This document shows, piece after piece, positions 23,039 to 32,229 of a stretch of DNA of 35,452 nt. Within the stretch, counting starts at the first letter, position 1; each line of letters begins with the position of its first letter. The position numbers and the translations under genes were made by a program. Source of the DNA: CAZCSY01 sp964501505 (lineage in GTDB: Bacteria > Omnitrophota > Gorgyraeia > Velamenicoccales > Velamenicoccaceae); NCBI GenBank assembly GCA_964501505.1, contig CAZCSY010000008.1, positions 1 to 35,452 on the forward strand, read 5' to 3'. The notes under the pieces were generated by a model. The model was not told where the DNA came from and ran no database searches. It saw nothing but the letters and a program-made list of their open reading frames with translations.

Positions 23039-23988
23039 AACTGCGTCCTCATCTGTTCAAGGGCCAGGCGCATGTTCGCGTGGAGCCTGATATCCAGACT
23101 CGTCTGGGCGATCACGCCCAGTGACTGAAGGATGGCTGACGTCTCCATCTGCCGGCAGACACGTTCCAACGCGGCGCGCCCGCCAGGATACATCAGCAGA
23201 TCCGCGGATCCGGAAGACTTCAGCGTCAAGAGATCGCGGTACCAGAGGGCCAGCGCCCGCAGCAGACGCAGCGCCTCCTCCCGGTCGCCGATCCACGCCT
23301 CGGCCTCTTTCATCGAATCGCCACAGGAAACGGACCGCAGCAAGGCGTCGCGCTGGGTGAGGACGCCATCCTCGTAAAACCGCAGGGCCTCCCCCGCGCT
23401 CCCCTCGCAAAGACGGGACAACTCCGTGGCCGCACGGCGCTCCACGCCCAGCCGCTCGACGAGCAATGTCGCCAGGTCCTCCGGCGCCAGGGCGCCGAAG
23501 ACAACGCGCTGACATCGGGAGACGACGGTTCCCGGAAGCCTACGAATATCTTCGGCGATCAGGATGAGCGTCGTCGCAGGGGCGGGCTCCTCTAAGGTCT
23601 TGAGGAGGGCATTGGCCGCTTCCTCGTTCATCGCGTGGGCGGAATCAAGGATCAGGACCTTGCATCGGCCCTCAAAGGGCTTGAGGCCCACAAACCGTCC
23701 GGCCTCGCGGATCGCCTCGATCTTAATGAACTCCGTGTCGGGCTCGAGTATCTTGAGGTCGGGGTGCCGGCCGGCTACGACCTTGCGGCATGAACCGCAC
23801 GCGTTGCAGGCGGCGTGCCCCTTGGGTCTCTCGCACAGGAGCAGCTGCGCAAAGACGCGGGCCGTCTTGGCTTTGCCCACGCCCGCGGGTCCGACAAAGA
23901 GATACGCGTGCGCCAGGCGCCCGCTCTCATAAGCGGCTTTTAGGAAACCTATCGCTTCCCTGTGTCCGATAATTCCCTTAAAAGACAT
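23017..23988 (-). CDS. holB: DNA polymerase III delta' subunit (clamp loader)
   Basis: Clamp-loader AAA+ subunit, 323 residues from ATG 23988. Visible: RLAHAYLFVGPAGVGKAKTA (a degenerate Walker A, Ala for the usual Thr after GK), the four-cysteine zinc module around CERPKGHAACNACGSCRK, and NEEAANALLKTLEEP. The SRC arginine-finger motif is in TVVSRCQRVVF. The start overlaps tmk by 40 bases; eight more codons are open upstream but MSFKGIIGH is the usual beginning. DnaX-like proteins are the alternative, but the length and degenerate P-loop favour delta'. Confidence 0.9.
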   Translation of the reverse strand: MSFKGIIGHREAIGFLKAAYESGRLAHAYLFVGPAGVGKAKTARVFAQLLLCERPKGHAACNACGSCRKVVAGRHPDLKILEPDTEFIKIEAIREAGRFVGLKPFEGRCKVLILDSAHAMNEEAANALLKTLEEPAPATTLILIAEDIRRLPGTVVSRCQRVVFGALAPEDLATLLVERLGVERRAATELSRLCEGSAGEALRFYEDGVLTQRDALLRSVSCGDSMKEAEAWIGDREEALRLLRALALWYRDLLTLKSSGSADLLMYPGGRAALERVCRQMETSAILQSLGVIAQTSLDIRLHANMRLALEQMRTQLWTLSHS

Positions 23989-24593
23989 GTATCGACGATG
24001 GCGCGGATGCACGCCTGCGTGGCGTGGACGTCATCGCGCACGCGCACGACCTTGATGCGACGCCGCGATTGCCGCGCGAGGGCGGCGTAACCCCTTTTGA
24101 CGCGGCGGTGGAACGCGTCCGAACGCGCCTCGATCCGGTCGCGTGCCTTTTCGTTTTTAAGATGTTCCCTGCTCTGCCGGAAATCAAGCAAGAGCGTCAG
24201 GTCAGGGGTGAACCCACCGGTGGCGATACGGCCGATGCGGCGGATGGCTTCGACGTCCAGACCGCAGCCAAAGCCCTGATAGGCGATCGTCGAATCCAGA
24301 AACCGGTCGCACACGACGACCACGCCCTTCGCCAGGGCCGGCCGGATGACCTCCTCGACGAGTTGGGCCCGGGCGGCCATATACAAGAGCATCTCCGCGA
24401 CGACGCTCATCCGGTCGTGGCGCCTGTCCAGAAGCACCCGCCGGATCTTTTCGCCGATGACGGTGGAGCCGGGTTCCCTGATGAATATCGTCTTTCGGCC
24501 CTTGCGCCGCAGATAGACGCACAAGAGGCGCGCCTGCGTGCTCTTGCCGCTCTTCTCGGCCCCTTCAAAGGTAATAAAGATACCGCGCTTCAT
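23949..24593 (-). CDS. tmk: Thymidylate kinase
   Basis: Phosphorylates dTMP to dTDP. 214 residues. P-loop FEGAEKSGKSTQ (Lys where Gly or Asp is common), FIREPGSTVIGEKIR, the DR motif in VVCDRFLDSTIAYQG, and a LID region after the LLLDFRQSREHL strand. The lysine/arginine-rich LID suggests the type-II form, but I cannot be certain by eye. The start overlaps the cysS stop by four bases (ATGA). Confidence 0.94.
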   Translation of the reverse strand: MKRGIFITFEGAEKSGKSTQARLLCVYLRRKGRKTIFIREPGSTVIGEKIRRVLLDRRHDRMSVVAEMLLYMAARAQLVEEVIRPALAKGVVVVCDRFLDSTIAYQGFGCGLDVEAIRRIGRIATGGFTPDLTLLLDFRQSREHLKNEKARDRIEARSDAFHRRVKRGYAALARQSRRRIKVVRVRDDVHATQACIRAIVDTCLLRELSDTGKR

Positions 24594-26035
24594 GGGCTCG
24601 TTCCCGTATCTTCAATGACAAAACCCTGCCCCGCCAGATAGTCACGTATCTCGTCGGCGCGCCTATAATCCTTGCGCTGTCGCGCGGCCCGGCGTTCGGC
24701 CAAGAGCTCCTGGGCCCGCTCCTCGGTGATGGTCGTCTTCGACGGCTCCGCCACCTTGATACGCTGCCCACCCACCGCCTGCCGTGTCCGATGCGTCGGC
24801 CGCAGCTTCAAGCCCATGGCCGCGCAAAGCCTCTCGAGGGTCCGGGCTGCCTCCACGGCCGCCGCCCTGTCGCGCGCCCTTAAAGATTTATTACCACTGT
24901 TCACGAGGTCGAAGAGGATGGCCAGTCCCTGCGCCGTATTGAAGTCGTCGTCGACGACCCCCTCGAATTGACGGACACACGCCGCGACCTCCCCGTCCGG
25001 CTTCCCGTCGGCGTCATCGGTGCCGCAAGCCCCCTGTTCCTTACGGACCATCTGGACCGTATCGATAAACGTCTGCATCTTCTCAAGGGCCTTGCCCGCC
25101 CTCGTGAGGCCTTCATACGTGAAATCCATGGGGGAGCCGTAGTGGGCTTGAAGGAAGAAGAGCTTGAGCGCGTTCGGCGTCGCCTTCTTCAGGACATCCT
25201 GGATGGTGATGAAGTTGCCCAAAGACTTCGACATCTTGCGGCCGTCTGTCGTCAAGAGGCCGTGGTGAATCCAATATTTCGCGAAGGGCCTGCCCGTGAG
25301 CGCCTCGGCCTGGGCGATTTCGTTCTCGTGGTGCGGAAAGATCAGGTCCCGGCCGCCGGCGTGGATGTCGAGCGTCTCGGTCTTGAGATAGCGCATGCTC
25401 ATCGTCGAGCACTCGATGTGCCATCCCGGCCGGCCCGGCCCCCAAGGACTCTTCCAGGATGGTTCTCCCGCTTTCGACTTTTTCCACAAGGCAAAATCAA
25501 GGGGATCGCGTTTTTTCTCGTCTTTCTCGATGCGCACGGCGGTCAGCATCTCGTCTGGGCTCTGTCCGGAGAGACGACCATAGGAAGGAAACGAACGCAC
25601 CGAGAAGTACACGTCCCCAGCGACGACATAAGCGGCCTCCTTGGCCACCAGCCGCTTGATGTGGTCGATCATGTACACGATGTTATCGGTCGCCAGGGGT
25701 TCGAAATCTCCCCTGTCGATCTCCAGCGCCGCCAGGTCGCGGTAATAGGCGTCGATGTAGCGCGTCCGGATCTCGTCGAATCCGGCCTTCTCCTCGTTGG
25801 CCCGTTTGATGATCTTGTCGTCGATGTCCGTGATGTTGCGCACGAGCTTCACCTTGTAACCCCGGTACTCCAGATAGTTCTTCAGGGCGTCAAAGATAAA
25901 GAGGCTGCGCGCGTGGCCGACGTGGCAGTCGTCGTACACGGTCACGCCGCACGTGTACATCTTGATCTCTGCGGGCGTCTGCGGCACAAAATCCTCCTTT
26001 GCCCGCGTCAACGAGTTATGAAAAGTGAGACCCAT
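24590..26035 (-). CDS. cysS: Cysteinyl-tRNA synthetase
   Basis: Class I synthetase, 481 residues. Visible: the zinc ligand Cys and HIGH-type motif in MYTCGVTVYDDCHVGHARS, PGWHIECSTMS, GGRDLIFPHHENEIAQ, and KMSKS in RKMSKSLGNFITI. The C-terminal RRAARQRKDYRRADEIRDYLAGQGFVIEDT is the usual tail. It follows cysE by one base, placing cysteine synthesis and charging in one unit, as in Bacillus. Confidence 0.96.
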   Translation of the reverse strand: MGLTFHNSLTRAKEDFVPQTPAEIKMYTCGVTVYDDCHVGHARSLFIFDALKNYLEYRGYKVKLVRNITDIDDKIIKRANEEKAGFDEIRTRYIDAYYRDLAALEIDRGDFEPLATDNIVYMIDHIKRLVAKEAAYVVAGDVYFSVRSFPSYGRLSGQSPDEMLTAVRIEKDEKKRDPLDFALWKKSKAGEPSWKSPWGPGRPGWHIECSTMSMRYLKTETLDIHAGGRDLIFPHHENEIAQAEALTGRPFAKYWIHHGLLTTDGRKMSKSLGNFITIQDVLKKATPNALKLFFLQAHYGSPMDFTYEGLTRAGKALEKMQTFIDTVQMVRKEQGACGTDDADGKPDGEVAACVRQFEGVVDDDFNTAQGLAILFDLVNSGNKSLRARDRAAAVEAARTLERLCAAMGLKLRPTHRTRQAVGGQRIKVAEPSKTTITEERAQELLAERRAARQRKDYRRADEIRDYLAGQGFVIEDTGTSP

Positions 26036-26036
26036 G

Positions 26037-26720
26037 TTATTTTTTCTTTTCCAGCGCCTTGATGCGCTCTTCCATCTCCTCGAGCGCCTGTTTGAAGGGA
26101 TCGAGCACGTGGATATGGTCCAGGGCGATGTCGATCTTACGGCCTTCCTGCTTCGTGATGCGGCCCGGCACGCCGACGACCGTGGCGTTGGCAGGCACGT
26201 CCTTTAAGACCACGGCGTTCGCCCCGATGTAAGAGTTGACCCCGATCGTTATGTTTCCCAGGATCTTGGCACCGGTGCCGACGACGACGTTGTCTTCGAT
26301 GTTCGGGTGGCGCTTGCCCTTCTCCTTGCCCGTCCCGCCGAGCGTCACCCCCTGAAAGAGGGTGACGTTCTTACCGATCACCGTCGTCTCGCCGATGACA
26401 ACCCCCATCCCATGATCGATGAAGAGCCCCTCGCCGATCTCGGCGCCCGGGTGGATCTCGATCCCCGTCAGGAAACGGGCCGTCTGCGAGATGAGCCGCG
26501 GGATGAGGGGCACGTGCGCCTTCAGGAGCGCGTGGGCGAAACGGTGATAGACCACCGCGTGCAGGCCCGAATACAAAAGGACCACTTCCAGGGGGTTACG
26601 GGCCGCGGGGTCGCGGTCAAAGATCGCGTCAATCTCCCTGCGAAACGCAATCAAGAGTAAGACGATCCACGCCAACGCCAAAAGGATCCCAAGCAATAAA
26701 ATCTGCAACACGCACACCAT
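26037..26720 (-). CDS. cysE: Serine O-acetyltransferase with N-terminal membrane helix
   Basis: Acetylates serine as the first step of cysteine synthesis. 227 residues with a left-handed beta-helix of hexapeptide repeats. Conserved: GIEIHPGAEIGEGLFIDHGMGVVIGET, VTLGGTGKEKGKRHPNI, and VVLKDVPANATVVGVPGR. The first 25 residues form a hydrophobic helix (VLQILLLGILLALAWIVLLLI) not present in the common CysE. This suggests membrane attachment, as in some EpsC-type proteins. The Shine-Dalgarno GAGGTGA is good. A coiled C-terminal tail follows the catalytic domain. Confidence 0.93.
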   Translation of the reverse strand: MVCVLQILLLGILLALAWIVLLLIAFRREIDAIFDRDPAARNPLEVVLLYSGLHAVVYHRFAHALLKAHVPLIPRLISQTARFLTGIEIHPGAEIGEGLFIDHGMGVVIGETTVIGKNVTLFQGVTLGGTGKEKGKRHPNIEDNVVVGTGAKILGNITIGVNSYIGANAVVLKDVPANATVVGVPGRITKQEGRKIDIALDHIHVLDPFKQALEEMEERIKALEKKK

Positions 26721-26803
26721 CGCGTCACCTCAATCACTTACTATTATTATCCCGTAAATTGTCTTCTTCGAGCCGTTCGAGGCGAGGCCTCAAACAAGCA
26801 CGA

Positions 26804-27289
26804 CTAAACCTTATGCACCGCGGCCACGGCATAGGCCGCCGCTGCCCTGTTTTTGCCGATCGCCCCCACGGCCTCATGGGTCGTCGCCTTGACGCTCACG
26901 CGGCCGGGACGCACGCCCAGCGCCTGCGCCATCCGGCGCCGCATGCGGTCGCGATACGGACCCATGCGTGGCGCCTCAAGCAAAAGCATGACATCGACGT
27001 TGTTCACCCGCCAGCCGTCCTTTTTTAATATCCCGGCTACGCGCTTGAGCAAGACCAGGCTTGAAATGCCCTTAAATCTCTTGTCCGTATCCGGGAAGTG
27101 CCGACCGATGTCCCCCCCTCCGACAGCGCCGAGGAGGGCGTCTGCCACCGCGTGCAGGACGACGTCCGCGTCGGAATGGCCGAGGAGTCCTTTCTTGTAC
27201 GGGATCGCGACCCCGCCCAGCACCAGCTTGCGCCCCGCCGCAAAACGGTGGATGTCATACCCGACCCCGACGCGCACATCTGCTTTCAT
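26804..27289 (-). CDS. ispF: 2-C-methyl-D-erythritol 2,4-cyclodiphosphate synthase
   Basis: Fifth step of the MEP isoprenoid pathway, cytoplasmic trimer. 161 residues. Metal ligands in GYDIHRF, LGHSDADVVLHAVADALLGA, the FPDTD block, and the C-terminal KATTHEAVGAIGK. It lies 103 bases after ispD. That gap holds only a TGCCGGCCGGCA palindrome and no visible terminator or gene. Confidence 0.95.
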   Translation of the reverse strand: MKADVRVGVGYDIHRFAAGRKLVLGGVAIPYKKGLLGHSDADVVLHAVADALLGAVGGGDIGRHFPDTDKRFKGISSLVLLKRVAGILKKDGWRVNNVDVMLLLEAPRMGPYRDRMRRRMAQALGVRPGRVSVKATTHEAVGAIGKNRAAAAYAVAAVHKV

Positions 27290-27392
27290 AGTTTAACCTT
27301 GCTTGCCGGCCGGCACGACCGTTTTCACGGGTATGTTCGTCCGCGATGGGCCCAAGGGAAGTTTCTGCGTCCGGCTGTTGTACCGACGACCT

Positions 27393-28085
27393 TCACGTAT
27401 CCAGGGCGCGGAAGGCCGCGATGGCCTGGGCGAAAACCATGTCCTCCTGGGTCGTGATCTTGATATTAAAGTAGGAACCCATCACGACCTTGACGCGCTT
27501 GCCCATCATCTCGACGAGCGCGGCGTCGTCGGGCGCGGCCGTCTTGCTGGCGCGCAGGTAGGCCTTCTGGATGAGCTCGCGCTCGAAGACCTGGGGCGTC
27601 TGAATCTCCCAAAGTTCGTCACGCCGCAGGGTGACATCCACCTCCTGACGCCTGTCCACCCTCTTGACCGTCGCCTTGACCGGCACACCCAGGACCGCGG
27701 CGCCGCTCGAGCGCGCCTCTTCGATCACACGCGTGATGCTCGCCTCATCGATGAAGGGACGCACGCCGTCATGGATCATCACGAGTCCGGTGCGGCTCGG
27801 CACGACCTCCAGGCCGTTGCGCACCGAATCCTTGCGCGTGGCCCCGCCCGCAATGACGCGGGCCACCTTCGACAGCTTATACCTCTTCACGAGGGCCCGC
27901 GCCTCTTCCAGGCGATCCTTGTGAAAAATCAAAACAATCTCGTCGATCGATGGATGCCGCTGGAGCGTCTCGAGGGTATAAACGACGATAGGCTTGGCCT
28001 TCACCTCGAGGAGGGGCTTGGTGGGCGTCGCGTTCATGCGCACCCCCACTCCCGCCGCCGGCACCAGGGCCGTGATCCTGCTCAT
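27393..28085 (-). CDS. ispD: 2-C-methyl-D-erythritol 4-phosphate cytidylyltransferase
   Basis: Third step of the MEP pathway. 230 residues. The N-terminal nucleotide loop ALVPAAGVGVRM is typical of the family. Also IHDGVRPF (family HDxARPF), GVPVKATVKRV, TPQVFERELIQKAY, and the C-terminal NIKITTQEDMVFA. The start overlaps the yacL-like stop by four bases. ispD-ispF adjacency supports the call. Confidence 0.95.
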   Translation of the reverse strand: MSRITALVPAAGVGVRMNATPTKPLLEVKAKPIVVYTLETLQRHPSIDEIVLIFHKDRLEEARALVKRYKLSKVARVIAGGATRKDSVRNGLEVVPSRTGLVMIHDGVRPFIDEASITRVIEEARSSGAAVLGVPVKATVKRVDRRQEVDVTLRRDELWEIQTPQVFERELIQKAYLRASKTAAPDDAALVEMMGKRVKVVMGSYFNIKITTQEDMVFAQAIAAFRALDT

Positions 28086-29083
28086 CGCCCCGGGGTCTCC
28101 GGTCTGGCAAAGACCATGCGGCCGGCCTGCGTCTGCAAGACGGAGGTCACCATCACCTTCACGGACTGACCGATATGCCGGCGGGCGTCTTCGACGACCA
28201 CCATCGTCCCGTCCTCCAGATAGGCCACGGCCTGATTGTGCTCTTTGCCTTCCTTCAAGGGTTTGACCTCGATCGACTCACCCGGCAGGACGACGGATCG
28301 CAGGGAGTTCGCGAGTTCGTTGATATTCAGGACCTTGACGTTCTGCAACTCCGCGATACGGTTGAGATTGAAGTCGACGGTGACGATGCGCGCCTCGAGC
28401 ACCTTGGCGAGCTTCACCAGCTTGGCGTCGACGTCGGTGACGTCCGGAAAGTCCTCCTCGTGGATCATGAGGTTGAAACGCCCGTCGCTGCGCATCATGT
28501 GCAGAATCTCAAGGCCCCGGCGGCCGCGTTGCCGCTTGATGGCATCGGCAGAATCCGCGATCACCTGGAGCTCTTTGAGGACAAAACGCGGCACCACGAT
28601 GCGCGCCTCGAGGAACCTCGATTTGAGGATATCCGCGATACGACCGTCGATGATCGCGCTCGTATCCAGAAGCACCGCGTCGGCTACCTGCTCCGAGCGA
28701 CGAAACTTGACGTACGGAATAATAAGATTAAACTCGTCGCGTCCGCGCAAGGCGATCGCCATCCCGATGTAAGAAAACGAGAGCGTCAAGAGATACGCCG
28801 TGACCTCCGACATGGACTGGTCGAGAGGAAAGAGCGTGAAGAGCGCCTGCGTCAAGAGACGTGCGATGACCAGCCCCAGGACGAGCCCAAAGACGGCGCT
28901 CGACAGACCCCGCACAGAGACGCCGCGCATCCCTACCTCGAGGATCATGATCAACAGGCCGATGCCGAAGCCCGCGAGCGTCGTCACCAAGACATTGATG
29001 TTGTTGGCATCGCCAACCTGAAAACCGACCAACGTGCAGCAGACCAGAAAGAGCACGCGGACGAACAATAAGGTCATGTTCAT
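28082..29083 (-). CDS. YacL-like PIN-TRAM membrane protein
   Basis: 333 residues. About four N-terminal membrane helices (1-110) precede a cytoplasmic PIN nuclease-like domain. That domain begins AVLLDTSAIIDGRIADI and has the acidic residues expected for a PIN active site (for example D in VDAKLVKLAK and VTVDFNLNRIAE). A TRAM domain near the C-terminus ends DARRHIGQSVKVMVTSVLQTQAGRMVFAR. Position between radA and ispD is that of Bacillus subtilis yacL. The substrate is unknown. The start has an AGGGGGAG ribosome site. Confidence 0.88.
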   Translation of the reverse strand: MNMTLLFVRVLFLVCCTLVGFQVGDANNINVLVTTLAGFGIGLLIMILEVGMRGVSVRGLSSAVFGLVLGLVIARLLTQALFTLFPLDQSMSEVTAYLLTLSFSYIGMAIALRGRDEFNLIIPYVKFRRSEQVADAVLLDTSAIIDGRIADILKSRFLEARIVVPRFVLKELQVIADSADAIKRQRGRRGLEILHMMRSDGRFNLMIHEEDFPDVTDVDAKLVKLAKVLEARIVTVDFNLNRIAELQNVKVLNINELANSLRSVVLPGESIEVKPLKEGKEHNQAVAYLEDGTMVVVEDARRHIGQSVKVMVTSVLQTQAGRMVFARPETPGR

Positions 29084-29162
29084 ATAACTCCCCCTCTCCC
29101 CTTATTATGATAGAACGTGATGATGAAGCTATAAGGCACTTCACGAGCGCGATGACCGCGCC

Positions 29163-30551
29163 CTACGATAAATCTCCCCACAGGGCATGGAAGGCGGCCG
29201 GGACATCCGCCACGGCCGTAAACGCCGCTTCATCTGCCCGCTCCTTTGAACGCGCCGTCTTATTGGAGCGAGGTAACAAGAACCGCCTGAACCCCAGCTT
29301 CTTCGCTTCATTCACGCGCAGGTCCCAGTGGGAGACGCTGCGCACCTCGGCCGCCAGGCCTACCTCGCCCAAGACGACGGTGTCCGTCGGCACGGGCCTG
29401 TCATAAAGGCTCGAGCCGATGACGACCGAGACCGCGAGGTCCACCGCCGGATCTTCGGTCTTCATGCCGCCCACGACATTAACAAAGATGTCCTTATCAA
29501 AGAGTTTGAGGCGCAATTTCTTTTCCAGGACCGCAGCCAGGAGGCTCAACCGGTTATAATCTATGCCCTGGGCCTTGCGGCGCGTCACCCCGAAGCTCGC
29601 CTTCGTCACCAGCGCCTGGATCTCGACGAGGATCGGCCGGCTACCTTCCAGCACCGGCACCACGGTCGTGCCCGCCACGCCCTGCGGCCGCTCGCTCAAA
29701 AAGATCTCCGAGGGGTTGGTGACCTCCAGGAGGCCCTGCGCGGCCATCTCAAAGACACCGACCTCGTTTGTCGAGCCGAAACGGTTCTTGAACGCCCGCA
29801 GGATACGGTAGTGGGAAAACCGCTCGCCCTCAAAGTAAAGGACCGTATCGACAATATGCTCCAAGACGCGCGGGCCGGCCAGGGTTCCCTCTTTGGTGAC
29901 GTGACCGATGAGAAAGACGCTGATCCCCGTCTGCTTCGCGAGTTGCGTCAGGAGGGCGGCGCACTCCCGCACCTGGCTCACGCTGCCGGCGCTCGCGCTT
30001 AAAGCCGCGTGGTACACGACCTGGATCGAATCGATGACAACACAATCCGGCACGAACTTTTTAATCATGCCAAGTATCTGCTCGATGTCGAGGGCGTTGA
30101 CGATATAAAAGTGCTCGTTCGCCGTGGCCCCCAGGCGCACGGCCCGCAGCTTGGTCTGCTGGACCGACTCCTCGCCGCTCACGTACAAGATCTTCTTGCC
30201 CCGTTGGGCCAGTTGGTGGCACAGTTGAAGCGAGATAGTCGACTTGCCGATGCCCGGATCGCCGCCGATCAACGTAACCGACCCCGGCACGATCCCCCCG
30301 CCGAGAACACGGTCGAGTTCCCCGATGCCCACCTTCAGGCGTGCCCGCTCCTCGGCGACCACATCCCGCAGGAGCACCGGAACGGCCGACGGCGGGCCCG
30401 ACGCCGTGCGGCGCCCCGTAGGCACGACTTCCTCTTCAACGAACGTATTCCAACGGGAACAATCAGGACACTTGCCTAACCACTTCGGCGAGCTAAAGCC
30501 GCAGTTTTGACAGACGAAGGCCGACTTCGTTCGGACGGCAGGCTTGAGCAT
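29163..30551 (-). CDS. radA: DNA repair protein RadA
   Basis: Branch-migration helicase/repair ATPase. 462 residues: N-terminal C4 zinc finger CQNCGFSSPKWLGKCPDC, RecA-like core with Walker A GGDPGIGKST, the RadA-specific KNRFGSTNEVGVFEM, and a C-terminal Lon-like domain (GSSLYDRPVPTDTVVLGEVGL). It lies downstream of the mla genes and a hairpin repeat, with a short AAGG ribosome site. Confidence 0.96.
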   Translation of the reverse strand: MLKPAVRTKSAFVCQNCGFSSPKWLGKCPDCSRWNTFVEEEVVPTGRRTASGPPSAVPVLLRDVVAEERARLKVGIGELDRVLGGGIVPGSVTLIGGDPGIGKSTISLQLCHQLAQRGKKILYVSGEESVQQTKLRAVRLGATANEHFYIVNALDIEQILGMIKKFVPDCVVIDSIQVVYHAALSASAGSVSQVRECAALLTQLAKQTGISVFLIGHVTKEGTLAGPRVLEHIVDTVLYFEGERFSHYRILRAFKNRFGSTNEVGVFEMAAQGLLEVTNPSEIFLSERPQGVAGTTVVPVLEGSRPILVEIQALVTKASFGVTRRKAQGIDYNRLSLLAAVLEKKLRLKLFDKDIFVNVVGGMKTEDPAVDLAVSVVIGSSLYDRPVPTDTVVLGEVGLAAEVRSVSHWDLRVNEAKKLGFRRFLLPRSNKTARSKERADEAAFTAVADVPAAFHALWGDLS

Positions 30552-30580
30552 AATTTGCCTTCACGTACCTTCCCGCAAAT

Positions 30581-30642
30581 CACCCCCGCCGTCTGCGCCG
30601 GAAATTTCGCAGAAATTTCCAAGCGGTCAGACGAAGAAGGTG
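30581..30642. repeat. Hairpin repeat between mlaD and radA
   Basis: GGAAATTTC (30600-30608), loop GCA, GAAATTTCC (30612-30620) form a perfect 9-bp stem. Outer pairings are CGTCTG/CAGACG (30590-30595 with 30628-30633) and CACC/GGTG (30581-30584 with 30639-30642). There is no T-run. It may be a REP-type sequence or mRNA-stability element. Confidence 0.6.
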
Positions 30643-30653
30643 ATCTTCCCCGA

Positions 30654-31307
30654 TTACTGAATCCCCTTGGGGCGATACAAGAGTTTCCACGGATGCAGCT
30701 TCAGATCCGCAAACATTTCCTCGATATCCGCATAGAGGGAGTCGTCCGTGAAGAGCTTGCCGACCGTTCCCTGTCCTTCCCGGATATCTCCCAGGACCAC
30801 GTCGAGCATTTCCAGGACCCCCTGGGCACTCGCCAGCGTGTCTTTGGCCTGGAGCGCGATCTCTTTCGTCAGGTCCGTGACCTCCTGGACCGAGGTCGGG
30901 TCTTCCCCTCTGAGCTGGCCCCCTTCGGGCAACGGCTTATCATAGGCCACCCCCGGGATGATCTCCAGGTACTTTTCTCCCAACAGGCCCAGCGTGTTGA
31001 CCCAGGCGCGCGAATCGAAAGGGATCTTCGTATCACCGTCAACCCAGGCCGATATCGTAACCAAAGGCTTGTTGTTGTCGTCGTGGGAAAGATGGATCTC
31101 CTTGACCTCACCCTTGTCCACGCCCGCGACACGCACCGGCGCGCCCACCTTGATGCCGTTGACGAAGGAGAAAACGGCGTTGATGCGGTAGCCCGCCTTC
31201 ATCAGCTTGAAATCGCCGATCAACAAAACAAACCAGATCAACACAACCAGCCCGAGAAAAACGAACAGTCCCACCTTGAACTCGACGCTCCGCGACCTGT
31301 CTGCCAT
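30654..31307 (-). CDS. mlaD: MlaD-like MCE-domain lipid-transport protein
   Basis: 217 residues. One N-terminal inner-membrane helix (FKVGLFVFLGLVVLIWFVLLI), then the MCE domain at about 38-120 (FSFVNGIKVGAPVRVAGVDKGEVKEI and LGLLGEKYLEIIPG). A short helical tail follows, including GTVGKLFTDDSLY as seen in MlaD/Ttg2C-like proteins. It would form the hexameric periplasmic ring that carries phospholipids between membranes. It lies downstream of mlaE and mlaF; no mlaC or mlaB is seen nearby. Confidence 0.9.
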   Translation of the reverse strand: MADRSRSVEFKVGLFVFLGLVVLIWFVLLIGDFKLMKAGYRINAVFSFVNGIKVGAPVRVAGVDKGEVKEIHLSHDDNNKPLVTISAWVDGDTKIPFDSRAWVNTLGLLGEKYLEIIPGVAYDKPLPEGGQLRGEDPTSVQEVTDLTKEIALQAKDTLASAQGVLEMLDVVLGDIREGQGTVGKLFTDDSLYADIEEMFADLKLHPWKLLYRPKGIQ

Positions 31308-31417
31308 AAGAAATCTCCCTGATTAACTTCTTTATCCTTTTAACCGTCCTGCGTTTTGTCTCCGTTGGCCTGCCTGCAAATCGTCCCGGGGCGCCCCGTT
31401 AGGCCTCCTGCGGCCGG

Positions 31418-31439
31418 GAGGGATGAGCCGTCATCCCTC
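31418..31439. repeat. 9-bp perfect hairpin between mlaF and mlaD
   Basis: GAGGGATGA (31418-31426), loop GCCG, TCATCCCTC (31431-31439). It starts right after the mlaF stop, in a 134-base gap that also has GGGGCGCCCC. No T-run follows on either strand. It may set the ratio of mlaF to mlaD message. Confidence 0.55.
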
Positions 31440-31441
31440 AA

Positions 31442-32224
31442 TCACCCAATGCTCTCTTTTACGATAGAACTCTGGCCTTCCGTGATCGGGCCGTGCGCGG
31501 CCCCGGTGATGAACTGGTGGACGTACGGGTTGTGCGAATAACGCATCTCGTCGGGCGTCCCCTCGGCGATGATCTTGCCCTGATAGAGCATCGCGATACG
31601 GTCCGCCACCTTGTAGGCGCTGCGCATGTCATGGGTCACGACGATCGAGGTCACCTTGAGCTTATCGTGAAGTTCGTCGATCAGCAGATTGATCGCATCC
31701 GCCGTGATCGGATCGACCCCCGTCGTCGGCTCGTCGTAAAGAATGATCTTGGGCCGCATGCAGATGGCCCGGGCCAGGGCCACGCGCTTTCTCATGCCGC
31801 CGCTCAGGTCCGCCGGCATGTACTCCTCGATACCATAAAGCCCGACCAGCGCCAGTGACTCCCGCACGCGCTGCTCGATCTCCGTCATCTTCATGTTCAT
31901 GTGTTCGCGCAGGACAAAGCCGACGTTCTCGCCGACCGTCAGCGAATCAAAGAGCGCCCCGCCCTGAAAGACCATGCCGATATGCCTGTGCAGCTCACTC
32001 AGGTCTTTGCCTTTCAGGACGAGCACGTCGCGCCCATCGACGCGCACCTGGCCGTCGTCCGGCTCCATGAGCCGCACGATATGCTTGAGCGTTACGCTCT
32101 TGCCCACGCCCGAGCGGCCGATAATGACCTTGGTCTCGCCCTCCTCGACCGTCAACGACATATGGTCCAGGATCTGCTGGCCGCCGAGGTTCTTGGAGAC
32201 ATCCACGAGCTCGATCATCGGCAT
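31442..32224 (-). CDS. mlaF: ABC transporter ATPase, MlaF type
   Basis: 260-residue ATPase of the phospholipid ABC transporter. Walker A GRSGVGKS (36-43), Q-loop GMVFQGGALFDSLTV, signature LSGGMRKRVALARA, Walker B IILYDEPTTGVDP, switch His in VVTHDM. The order permease-ATPase-MCE protein is the standard mlaE-F-D. The Shine-Dalgarno GGAG overlaps the mlaE stop five bases upstream. Confidence 0.94.
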   Translation of the reverse strand: MPMIELVDVSKNLGGQQILDHMSLTVEEGETKVIIGRSGVGKSVTLKHIVRLMEPDDGQVRVDGRDVLVLKGKDLSELHRHIGMVFQGGALFDSLTVGENVGFVLREHMNMKMTEIEQRVRESLALVGLYGIEEYMPADLSGGMRKRVALARAICMRPKIILYDEPTTGVDPITADAINLLIDELHDKLKVTSIVVTHDMRSAYKVADRIAMLYQGKIIAEGTPDEMRYSHNPYVHQFITGAAHGPITEGQSSIVKESIG

Positions 32225-32229
32225 GACGC

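Noticed and set aside
24968..26062. 364-codon rightward ORF opposite cysS
   Set aside because: Shadow of cysS; its composition mirrors the cysS codons.
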